Of a stretch of DNA of 20,761 nucleotides, positions 15,767 through 20,761 are shown in pieces; within the stretch, counting starts at the first letter, position 1, and the number at the start of each line of letters is the position of its first letter. Origin of the DNA: JBAXPV01 sp037132075 (GTDB taxonomy: Bacteria; Bacteroidota; Bacteroidia; Bacteroidales; CAIXZF01); the NCBI GenBank assembly GCA_037132075.1, contig JBAXPV010000051.1, positions 1 to 20,761 on the forward strand, read 5' to 3'. The translations under genes and the position numbers were made by a program. The notes beneath the pieces are model-generated. The model did no database searches and had not been told where the DNA came from. It saw only the letters and a list, made by a program, of their open reading frames with translations.

Positions 15767-17335
15767 ATGAAAAAAAATATTGAGCTGGTCCTCACGCCCC
15801 AGCAAGCTTTTGGCGAACCAAACCTCCTGCATCCACTAGCGAAAAAGCTCCGGGTACAGCGGGATGAGATCACTTTTTACCAGATCCTTCGAAGATCTAT
15901 TGATTCCAGACAACGGATGATCTGGGTTAGAGTCCAGGTAGAAGTCTGGCTTCATGAGAAATACATCGCAGAGGATATAATCCCGGCAGCTCGTCAACAT
16001 GTCCACAACAACAGCAGGGTCATCGTCATTGGTGCTGGTCCTGCCGGCCTGTTTGCTTCTATAGAGCTGATCCGACAAGGATATAAGCCCATCCTGCTTG
16101 AAAGAGGAAAAGACGTTCATGAACGCAAACGTAGTATTGCAGATATTAACATCCGACATACCGTTGATGCGAACTCCAACTTTTGTTTCGGAGAAGGCGG
16201 TGCCGGAACATTTTCTGATGGGAAACTCTATACCCGTTCTACCAAACGCGGTAATGTAAGAGACATTCTGAAAACATTTGTCGAACATGGTGCCACCGAA
16301 GACATCCTGATCGAGGCCCATCCACACATTGGGTCCGACAAGCTTCCGGCTATCATCGAACATATGCGTGAACATATCCTTGAGGCAGGAGGAGAGGTTC
16401 ATTTTGGGATAATGATCAATGATATTGAGTATTCGGGGGATCGGGTCACTGCTTTGATCGACCAAAAAGGAACCCGCCACGAAGGACAAGCCTACATCCT
16501 TGCCACGGGACATTCTGCAACAGATATCTATGAACTGCTCGACCAAAAAAAGATCGCATTGGAGTTCAAGCCTTTTGCCATGGGCATCCGGGTTGAACAC
16601 CCACAGTTACTGATCGACCAGGCGCAATATCATACCAAAGAAAGAAGTGAATTTTTACCGGCAGCAACCTACTCCCTGGTGGCACAGGCAGCCGGGCGCG
16701 GTGTCTTTTCATTTTGCATGTGCCCGGGCGGCATCATCGTTCCTTCTGCTTCAGGACCAGAGCAAGTGGTCGTAAATGGGATGTCAAACTCCAGGAGAAA
16801 CTCGCCTTTTGCCAATTCCGGCATTGTCGTTTCTGTTGAAGCATCCGATTTTGCAGGTATTCCAGGTGACAGCCCGCTTAAAGGCCTCCGATTCCAGCAA
16901 CAGATTGAAAAGCTTGCCTGGCTTGCCGGCGGAAGCTGCCAGAGAGCACCGGCACAGCGGCTGACAGATTTCCTTAGCAACAAACAATCGCAGTCGTTGC
17001 CCGACACTTCATATCATCCAGGAACAGTTTCTTATCCAATCAACCAGGTTTTGCCTGAATTCATTACCTCAAGGCTTAAACTTGGATTTAAGCAATTTGA
17101 GGAGAAGCTGAAAGGATTTATCACTGATGATGCCGTGATCCTGGGTGTTGAATCCAGAACTTCATCACCCGTACGGATTCCCCGTGATCCGGAAAAGATG
17201 CATCACATCCAGTTAAAAAATCTATATCCTTGCGGGGAAGGCTCAGGGTATGCAGGCGGGATCGTGAGTTCGGCGATGGATGGGGAGAATGCTGCACGGT
17301 ATTTGGGGGAGAGCCTTCGGGGGAAATCAATTTAG
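15767..17335 (+). CDS. FAD-dependent dehydrogenase-like protein (COG2509 type)
   Basis: This 522-residue cytoplasmic flavoprotein has a small N-terminal domain (about 1-80; LTPQQAF, RRSIDSR), then a Rossmann dinucleotide-binding motif VIVIGAGPAGLFASIEL (about 85-101, GAGPAG at 89-94). A cysteine-containing FCFGEGGAGTFSDGKLYTR segment (about 139-157) is characteristic of the COG2509 family of uncharacterised FAD-dependent dehydrogenases. The C-terminal segment YPCGEGSGYAGGIVSSAMDG is the second FAD-contact region typical of these enzymes. The substrate is unknown. The ATG at 15767 lies 26 bases after the porT stop, so co-transcription is possible. It is the last gene before the accessory region. 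Confidence 0.88.
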   Translation: MKKNIELVLTPQQAFGEPNLLHPLAKKLRVQRDEITFYQILRRSIDSRQRMIWVRVQVEVWLHEKYIAEDIIPAARQHVHNNSRVIVIGAGPAGLFASIELIRQGYKPILLERGKDVHERKRSIADINIRHTVDANSNFCFGEGGAGTFSDGKLYTRSTKRGNVRDILKTFVEHGATEDILIEAHPHIGSDKLPAIIEHMREHILEAGGEVHFGIMINDIEYSGDRVTALIDQKGTRHEGQAYILATGHSATDIYELLDQKKIALEFKPFAMGIRVEHPQLLIDQAQYHTKERSEFLPAATYSLVAQAAGRGVFSFCMCPGGIIVPSASGPEQVVVNGMSNSRRNSPFANSGIVVSVEASDFAGIPGDSPLKGLRFQQQIEKLAWLAGGSCQRAPAQRLTDFLSNKQSQSLPDTSYHPGTVSYPINQVLPEFITSRLKLGFKQFEEKLKGFITDDAVILGVESRTSSPVRIPRDPEKMHHIQLKNLYPCGEGSGYAGGIVSSAMDGENAARYLGESLRGKSI

Positions 17336-17360
17336 TTTGACTCGTCCTGAATTTTGTTTA

Positions 17361-17467
17361 CCGACAATTTTAATTTTTTACATTCCTGTCCACGAAGCAA
17401 GAAACCTGACTTGCGCGTAGCTGCTGTTTATGGCTGGAGTTATATCCCCTGAAAGCTTAATTGTCGG
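17361..17467. repeat. Spaced 9-bp inverted repeat
   Basis: CCGACAATT (17361-17369) recurs as its reverse complement AATTGTCGG (17459-17467), enclosing 89 bases. The enclosed stretch also holds a small hairpin GCAAG/CTTGC (17397-17414). It lies just after the stop of the small minus-strand gene, at the border between the core genes and the accessory region. No coding sequence is seen within it. Confidence 0.5.
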
Positions 17468-17469
17468 AC

Positions 17470-17640
17470 TTAAGCATTAACTTTTTTTTGTCGTACTGTC
17501 CTTGGCCTCCTAATCTGATTCTTAATGTTCAGCAATTTATGAGCTTTTATAAATTCACTAATTGCTTTCTCTTCTTCATTTGTCATGGGATCTTGGCCAC
17601 CAATAAAATCCACATCAAGTTCTGTCAATTTACGTTTCAT
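17470..17640 (-). CDS. Small hypothetical protein, 56 residues
   Basis: The ATG at 17640-17638 opens a 56-residue frame ending in TAA at 17470. The protein starts MKRKLTELDVDFIGGQDPMT, has an acidic middle (NEEEKAISEFIKAHK) and a very basic C-terminus (IRRPRTVRQKKVNA). Its start overlaps the end of the upstream remnant in an ATGA arrangement, which implies translational coupling and a former two-gene operon. The beginning, KxLTELxVDFIGGQ, resembles small conserved Bacteroidota proteins I have seen next to a larger partner; this recognition is from memory. The function is unknown. An antitoxin-like role is only a guess from the size, charge and pairing. Confidence 0.65.
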   Translation of the reverse strand: MKRKLTELDVDFIGGQDPMTNEEEKAISEFIKAHKLLNIKNQIRRPRTVRQKKVNA

Positions 17641-17904
17641 TTTGGAAAATATTTATTGATGAGTTTTAATGCAGCATTTGTATCAATTATCATTACACGC
17701 CCACCGACATGTATTGCACCTAAAGTGTCAATGTAATGTTGAACAAGCCAATTGCCAGCCATTTTTCTTGGTAACAGTCTTGAGGTCTGAAATTGAAATA
17801 ATTGTGATATCGGTTGCAAAAGTGTCGCCTGAAAACACGTTTTCTATTGAGTTTGTCAATTTATCAACCTCAAAATCAAGTCCTATTTGTTCGCGCTTTC
17901 TCAC
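17637..17904 (-). pseudogene. Frame-broken remnant of a larger conserved gene
   Basis: The minus strand has two complementary pieces in different frames. The first runs from a GTG at 17904 (RKREQIGLDFEVDKLTNSIE, then ISISDLKTVTKKNGW) and hits TGA at 17728-17730. The second frame carries WLVQHYIDTLGAIHVGG, then RVMIIDTNAALKLINKYFPK, and stops at 17637, inside the start codon of the small gene. The two pieces look like the N- and C-terminal ends of one protein family, with the middle deleted near 17750 and the frame shifted. The second part resembles a conserved C-terminal segment of an uncharacterised Bacteroidota family; this is recognition from memory. A TATCTTTG element (17909-17916) lies just upstream of the GTG. 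Confidence 0.6.
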
Positions 17905-17988
17905 AACCCAAAGATACTAAATAAGTGTCAAAAACTCATGGTTGGTCTGAAAGCTTTATATTCACACAGCGCTTTTCACACTTGCCTT

Positions 17989-18115
17989 TAACGGTTTGGC
18001 CTGCAGGCGAAGGGCGGGGTTTTCTTGTTGATTCTTTGCTTTCCCTTGCTCATTTAAAGGTTTGGTGAATGCCTGCCTCCGGAAACCGCCCAACTTGTCG
18101 CCTGACGGCTCGTTA
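17989..18115. repeat. Structured spacer B: long imperfect inverted repeat
   Basis: The spacer between two minus-strand genes can fold as a long bulged hairpin. The outer pair is TAACG (17989-17993) with CGTTA (18111-18115). Inside this, CAGGCGA (18004-18010) pairs with TCGCCTG (18098-18104), and GGGCGG (18012-18017) pairs with CCGCCC (18086-18091), with a 1-base bulge on one side and 6 bases on the other. The centre is about 68 unpaired bases. It is GC-richer than the flanking genes. The plan (AAC/GTT ends, extrahelical bases, open centre) is like an integron attC site, but the outer bases do not match the full core consensus. Confidence 0.6.
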
Positions 18116-18130
18116 GCGGTTGTGCCTTTT

Positions 18131-18562
18131 TTAATGTTTTTGTATTTCTATCTTTTTGATATTATTCAATTTAATTGGTTTAATATCTGTCCCAATAAAG
18201 TGATCATTTTTCCCTGTAACAATGCTATCTTTTATTAGCATGGTGTCAAAATAGAAAGTCTTACATTTTCCATCTTTTTTTGTTATCCTTATACTTGTTT
18301 GCCTTTTCACTGGTATTATGCATTCTTTTTCATTTTTATCAAGGACTTTTATTTCTGTCATAGAATTACCAGTTACGACTCCCGGGAAAAAGAAATAAGG
18401 ATAAACTATTAACATATTTACTTTCGTTTCTGGTTGATTATTAGCAAGTTGTTCTAATAAGCTTTGAGTGGTTACATGATATGTAGCACAACTAGAAAAA
18501 CTGAAAACTAGAATTACTAAGGCCCAATTATACTGTTTTTGAATACGCTTTATTGTTGTCAT
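18131..18562 (-). CDS. Small hypothetical lipoprotein
   Basis: This 143-residue exported protein has a basic start (MTTIKRIQKQYNW), a hydrophobic stretch (ALVILVFSF) and a lipobox-like FSSC with the lipid-bearing Cys25, so it is probably membrane-anchored. The mature part is beta-rich and includes PYFFFPGVVTGNSMTEIKVL, RITKKDGKCKTFYFDTMLIK and a final IKLNNIKKIEIQK. I recognise no named domain; it looks like a conserved hypothetical lipoprotein of Bacteroidota. The ATG is at 18562-18560. It is a single gene between two structured spacers on the minus strand, as expected for a mobile or cassette-like unit. No function can be assigned. Confidence 0.78.
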   Translation of the reverse strand: MTTIKRIQKQYNWALVILVFSFSSCATYHVTTQSLLEQLANNQPETKVNMLIVYPYFFFPGVVTGNSMTEIKVLDKNEKECIIPVKRQTSIRITKKDGKCKTFYFDTMLIKDSIVTGKNDHFIGTDIKPIKLNNIKKIEIQKH

Positions 18563-18604
18563 TGAATTGCTATAATTTTCAGAATTACAATTGGCATAGC
18601 TGCT

Positions 18605-18691
18605 AACGTTCTACTGCAAGGCCTGGAGCGGTGGGTGCGGGACAAACATTGATATCATCGAATTTATCAGCACCAGGCTTAGCAGTTCGTT
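18605..18691. repeat. Structured spacer A: long imperfect inverted repeat
   Basis: The spacer between higA and the lipoprotein gene has 14-base arms (18613-18626 and 18673-18686) that match at 12 of 14 positions, with ACTGC and CCTGG as perfect blocks. Outside them AACG (18605-18608) can pair with CGTT (18688-18691), with extra unpaired bases on one side. An alternative pairing is CTGCTAA (18600-18606) with TTAGCAG (18679-18685). The plan is the same as in spacer B: AACG/CGTT ends, two inner arm blocks and a 46-base open centre. Confidence 0.6.
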
Positions 18692-18699
18692 TGGGGGTG

Positions 18700-19005
18700 T
18701 TATATTTCAATCGCAATGTTTACTTTACCTCCAAGGCCCTTTTCGACGATATCATACAATGTTTTCAGATTCATGTTGCTACCGTCATTTTCAACCCTTG
18801 ATATGTAACTCCTTTTCTTTGAAATAATTTTTCCTAAATCTTCCTGGGTCATATGTTTTGACTCACGGGCCTGACGAATTAAAACGCCGATTTTGAAGGC
18901 TTCGAATTCCCTGTCTAACTCATCTCGCCGGGGAGTACCTTTTCCTCCATAAACGTCATCTTTGATTTTTGTCCAGGATTTAATATTTTGATTTTCTTTT
19001 TTCAT
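18700..19005 (-). CDS. higA: HigA-type antitoxin, XRE-family helix-turn-helix protein
   Basis: This 101-residue DNA-binding antitoxin has an XRE/Cro-type helix-turn-helix domain in the C-terminal half (about 37-95). It contains IGVLIRQARESKHMTQEDLG, ISKKRSYISRVEN and LKTLYDIVEKGLG, the usual helices 1-5. The N-terminal extension (WTKIKDDVYGGKGTPRRDELDREF) is typical of HigA-like antitoxins paired with Gp49-type toxins. It should neutralise the toxin encoded just upstream and repress the shared promoter. The ATG at 19005 is two bases after the toxin stop, so translation is coupled. The toxin-first order is the hallmark of HigBA systems. Confidence 0.9.
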   Translation of the reverse strand: MKKENQNIKSWTKIKDDVYGGKGTPRRDELDREFEAFKIGVLIRQARESKHMTQEDLGKIISKKRSYISRVENDGSNMNLKTLYDIVEKGLGGKVNIAIEI

Positions 19006-19007
19006 AA

Positions 19008-19355
19008 TTATCTCTTTCTTTTTTCTTCGAAATATTCTTCTTTCAACCTTAAAGCTAATGAAATTTCAGATTTTGGTGTTTTCTGGGTTTTCTTTTGAAA
19101 ACCATTGAGAAGTATTACAAGTTGACCTTCATCAAAAAAGCAAAAGACCCTCCAAATATCGGATCCAAGCGAATATTTAGTTTCATAAAGCCCATGTGTG
19201 TCCTGTAACAATTCCAGGTACTTTGAAGGAACATGCTGTTGAAATTCAATGATTTCTAAAATTTTGTAAATCTTGTTTTGAACCTTAACTGGTTGACTTC
19301 GAAGAAATTCCTCGAAGTAATGTTTGTAAGCGATTATGTTTCTAATCTTTTCCAA
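19008..19355 (-). CDS. higB: HigB/RelE-superfamily toxin (phage Gp49-like)
   Basis: This 115-residue protein belongs to the Gp49/HigB branch of the RelE superfamily, ribosome-dependent mRNA interferases. The family pattern is clear in LYETKYSLGSDIWRVFCFFD (about 57-75), then VILLNGFQKKTQKTP (about 80-94) and a basic C-terminal helix (ALRLKEEYFEEKRKR). The start appears to be TTG at 19355, since no in-frame ATG exists near the N-terminus; a low-efficiency start would limit toxin level. A promoter lies directly upstream and includes a perfect palindrome. It forms a two-gene operon with higA. Confidence 0.88.
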   Translation of the reverse strand: MEKIRNIIAYKHYFEEFLRSQPVKVQNKIYKILEIIEFQQHVPSKYLELLQDTHGLYETKYSLGSDIWRVFCFFDEGQLVILLNGFQKKTQKTPKSEISLALRLKEEYFEEKRKR

Positions 19356-19371
19356 ATCAGAAGGTTTTGGA

Positions 19372-19403
19372 CAAAGGTAACTTATAAGTTACATGATTGC
19401 AAG
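19372..19403 (-). promoter_or_regulatory. higBA promoter with palindromic operator
   Basis: The minus strand reads CTTG, 20 bases, TACCTTTG (-7 element at 19372-19379), 16 bases before the toxin TTG. A perfect 16-bp palindrome, GTAACTTATAAGTTAC (19377-19392), overlaps the -7 element and fills most of the spacer. This position is ideal for HigA to block RNA polymerase, so it is the probable autoregulatory operator. Confidence 0.75.
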
Positions 19404-19789
19404 TATTGAAGGATTTTTTTAATACCCCCTAACGTATTAGGAGCCTCAAGTTTTCAGATTATTTTTAAAATAAAAGTAAGTTTGCGGGTATTGTTGATAT
19501 AATGGATATCTGATTCTGTATGTTTTGAGAGCGTCACGATCATCCCTCTAAATTACACCTTATTGTCTAATATTGAGCATCCTTCAGAGAAATAAATATT
19601 TCATTTGAGGGTTTTATTCAATTGATTTTCTCACAGAGGCCACGGAGGTTAGAAGACTCACTGAGGTCACAGAAATATATTCATGACGAACATTCCTTTG
19701 CGAGTGAATGCAATATTATACTCAGGACTATTGTGTCCTCCTATGTGGTGAAATAAATCCTTAAGTTTGACCCACAATTTATCACCGCC
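19404..19789. other. Intergenic stretch without a recognisable gene
   Basis: I see no credible coding frame here. It holds a small hairpin CCTAA/TTAGG (loop CGTA) near 19427-19440, whose TAACG recalls the ends of the nearby structured spacers. A 9-base-period run at 19632-19675 has units CACAGAGG, CACGGAGG, CACTGAGG and CACAGAAA starting at 19632, 19641, 19659 and 19668. A -7-like TAAGTTTG at 19762-19769 lies 20 bases before the next gene. The rest is A/T-rich and featureless. Confidence 0.6.
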
Positions 19790-20482
19790 ATGCAAGACGC
19801 CAAACAGCCCGCCAGCACCATCGAAGCCCTCATTTATAAAGCTACCCTGAAACAGGATGTCTACCAGGACACTCTAAATACCTTCCAGCTTTTCAAGAAA
19901 GTGATCAAAGAGCTGGTCGATACAAACAAGACGCTTGTGCGAAATGCCAATCCGACCATCATTTTAGACTATGAAGACCCGGGAGCGTTTGAGATCACCC
20001 TGAAGTTCGGCGGAGACTATCTCATTTTCCTCATGCATACCAATATTTTCGAATTTCCACGGGATCATGAAGTCATGAAAACTGCATATATCAAGGAAGA
20101 TCCGAGCCGTTCTTATTGCGGGATGATTACCATTTACAATTTCCTTGCTGATTCATTCAATTATCACCGGGAAAGTGACATCGGATATATGATTGGAAGA
20201 ATTTTTGTTAACAAAGACCTGCATTATTTTATTGAAGGAAAAAGAGAGATCGGGATGCTGTATAATAATTTCCAAAGCGCTGAGATCAATGCAGATACTG
20301 TTAAACAACTCGTTGAATCCGCCATGACTTATACCCTAAACTTTGACTTACTTACACCTCCCTATGACAACATGAAAGAAGTCTCGGTTGCTGAGATGCA
20401 GGCCACGCTTGAAAATCTACCAATGGCAACAGGGAAGCGGCTTGGGTATCGGTTTACGGCGGATACGGATACGGGGAAGTGA
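19790..20482 (+). CDS. Conserved hypothetical protein, 230 residues
   Basis: This is a soluble-looking protein with no signal peptide or membrane segment. I recognise no named domain. The middle (about 60-150) is mixed alpha/beta with aromatic-rich strands: TIILDYEDPGAFEITLKFGG, FLMHTNIFEFPRDH, SYCGMITIYNFLADSFNYHR, YMIGRIFVNKDLHYFIEGKR. The C-terminal part (about 165-205) appears helical, and the last residues are polar. Composition and codon use look like the core genes, not like the A/T-rich accessory genes to its left, so it is probably a chromosomal gene of Bacteroidota with unknown function. The ATG at 19790 follows a TAnnTTTG element. The next gene is a tRNA-Glu. Confidence 0.85.
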   Translation: MQDAKQPASTIEALIYKATLKQDVYQDTLNTFQLFKKVIKELVDTNKTLVRNANPTIILDYEDPGAFEITLKFGGDYLIFLMHTNIFEFPRDHEVMKTAYIKEDPSRSYCGMITIYNFLADSFNYHRESDIGYMIGRIFVNKDLHYFIEGKREIGMLYNNFQSAEINADTVKQLVESAMTYTLNFDLLTPPYDNMKEVSVAEMQATLENLPMATGKRLGYRFTADTDTGK

Positions 20483-20499
20483 TTTTTATTTTAATGTAA

Positions 20500-20600
20500 C
20501 AATATAGCAATATTCGATATGCCAATATACCAATTGATCGCAACTCTAGTATTGCCGGCCCTTTGCCAAGTCGCCAGGTCGCCAGGTCGCCAAGTCGCCA
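20500..20600. repeat. Two adjacent 8-base-period iterated repeats
   Basis: The first run (20500-20538) is A/T-rich with units CAATATAG, CAATATTC, CAATATAC and CAATTGAT at roughly 8-base spacing. The second (20565-20600) is a GC-rich tandem array of the 8-base unit [A][AG]GTCGCC, about 4.5 copies, varying only between AAGTCGCC and AGGTCGCC. Both lie between the hypothetical gene and tRNA-Glu; neither has dyad symmetry and no coding frame is evident. Confidence 0.75.
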
Positions 20601-20642
20601 TCAATTCATCAGCAAAAATAATTCACCTCAGATGAAAAATAT

Positions 20643-20673
20643 TTTGGAGTTGATAAAATTAGGTGTATCTTTG
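20643..20673 (+). promoter_or_regulatory. Canonical Bacteroidota promoter for tRNA-Glu
   Basis: TTTG (20643-20646), exactly 19 bases, then TATCTTTG (20666-20673): a perfect match to the Bacteroidota vegetative-sigma consensus TTTG-N19-TAnnTTTG. The -7 element ends 18 bases before the first base of the tRNA. Confidence 0.88.
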
Positions 20674-20691
20674 CACTCCCAAAAATGAAAC

Positions 20692-20761
20692 GGGGCGTTC
20701 GTCTAGCTGGCCCAGGACGCTAGGTTTTCATCCTAGAAATCAGGGGTTCGAATCCCCTACG
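20692..20761 (+). tRNA. tRNA-Glu (anticodon UUC), 3' end cut by the window
   Basis: The acceptor 5' strand GGGGCGT is followed by a D arm (GTC/GAC), an anticodon stem CTAGG/CCTAG with loop TTTTCAT (anticodon TTC, reading GAA and GAG), and a T arm AGGGG-TTCGAAT-CCCCT. The last visible bases ACG are the start of the 3' acceptor strand, which should continue CCCC beyond the window. Confidence 0.96.

Noticed and set aside
15836..16600. 254-codon open frame antisense to the FAD-dependent dehydrogenase gene
   Set aside because: The plus-strand protein has strong family motifs throughout this stretch, and the antisense translation shows no recognisable motif or plausible start context. It is a frame shadow.
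17461..17736. 91-codon plus-strand frame over the small minus-strand gene
   Set aside because: The minus strand has an ATG, a coupled upstream frame and family-like sequence; the plus-strand translation is low-complexity and hydrophobic without motifs.
17336..19403. A true class of integron with confirmed attC sites
   Set aside because: No integrase gene is present and the outer boxes match only the AAC/GTT core, so I report the structure only as attC-like.

Overview
The window comes from a member of the Bacteroidota, probably an environmental Bacteroidales-like lineage. The evidence is a PorT-type component of the type IX secretion system (T9SS), two large secreted proteins with gliding-motility-type (type B, CHU_C) C-terminal sorting domains, a LytS/LytTR two-component pair, a menaquinone methyltransferase, and several promoters of the Bacteroidota form TTTG-N19/20-TAnnTTTG. 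Several genes appear to start at TTG.

Layout. Positions 1-679 (minus) hold the N-terminal part of an exported oligoendopeptidase F. Positions 906-2653 (plus) hold a histidine kinase and LytTR response regulator with overlapping ends. A perfect 15-bp hairpin (2679-2711) separates them from a convergent secreted protein with cohesin-like, Ig-like and dockerin-like parts (2717-3931, minus). Next, all on the minus strand, is a housekeeping cluster: class II fructose-bisphosphate aldolase (7600-6521), a PlsC-like acyltransferase (6509-5952), glutaminyl-tRNA synthetase (5926-4220), and directly downstream a tRNA-Gln(CUG) with its own promoter-like sequence and a strong terminator. Upstream of fba lie two tandem paralogous T9SS cargo proteins (10577-7671 and 13105-10697). 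Each has an N-terminal lamin-tail-like region, a SprB-type repeat, a run of about 75-residue Ig-like repeats (five in one, three in the other) and a type B sorting domain. A divergent promoter region leads into the plus-strand genes hldA-like sugar kinase, menG/ubiE, porT and a COG2509 FAD-dependent dehydrogenase (13194-17335).

Positions 17336-19400 are different in character. They are A/T-richer, all genes are short and on the minus strand, and they are separated by GC-richer spacers that contain long imperfect inverted repeats. The region carries a HigBA toxin-antitoxin module with a perfect 16-bp palindrome in its promoter, a small lipoprotein, an intact 56-residue gene, and the broken remnant of that gene's upstream partner. 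It looks like an accessory, cassette-like array, although no integrase is present. The window ends with a conserved protein of unknown function (19790-20482), short iterated repeats, and a tRNA-Glu(UUC) with a canonical Bacteroidota promoter, cut by the window end.

Functional link: PorT is part of the machinery that exports T9SS proteins, and the two large type B cargo proteins are expected clients of that machinery, so secretion apparatus and substrates lie within about 8 kb of each other.
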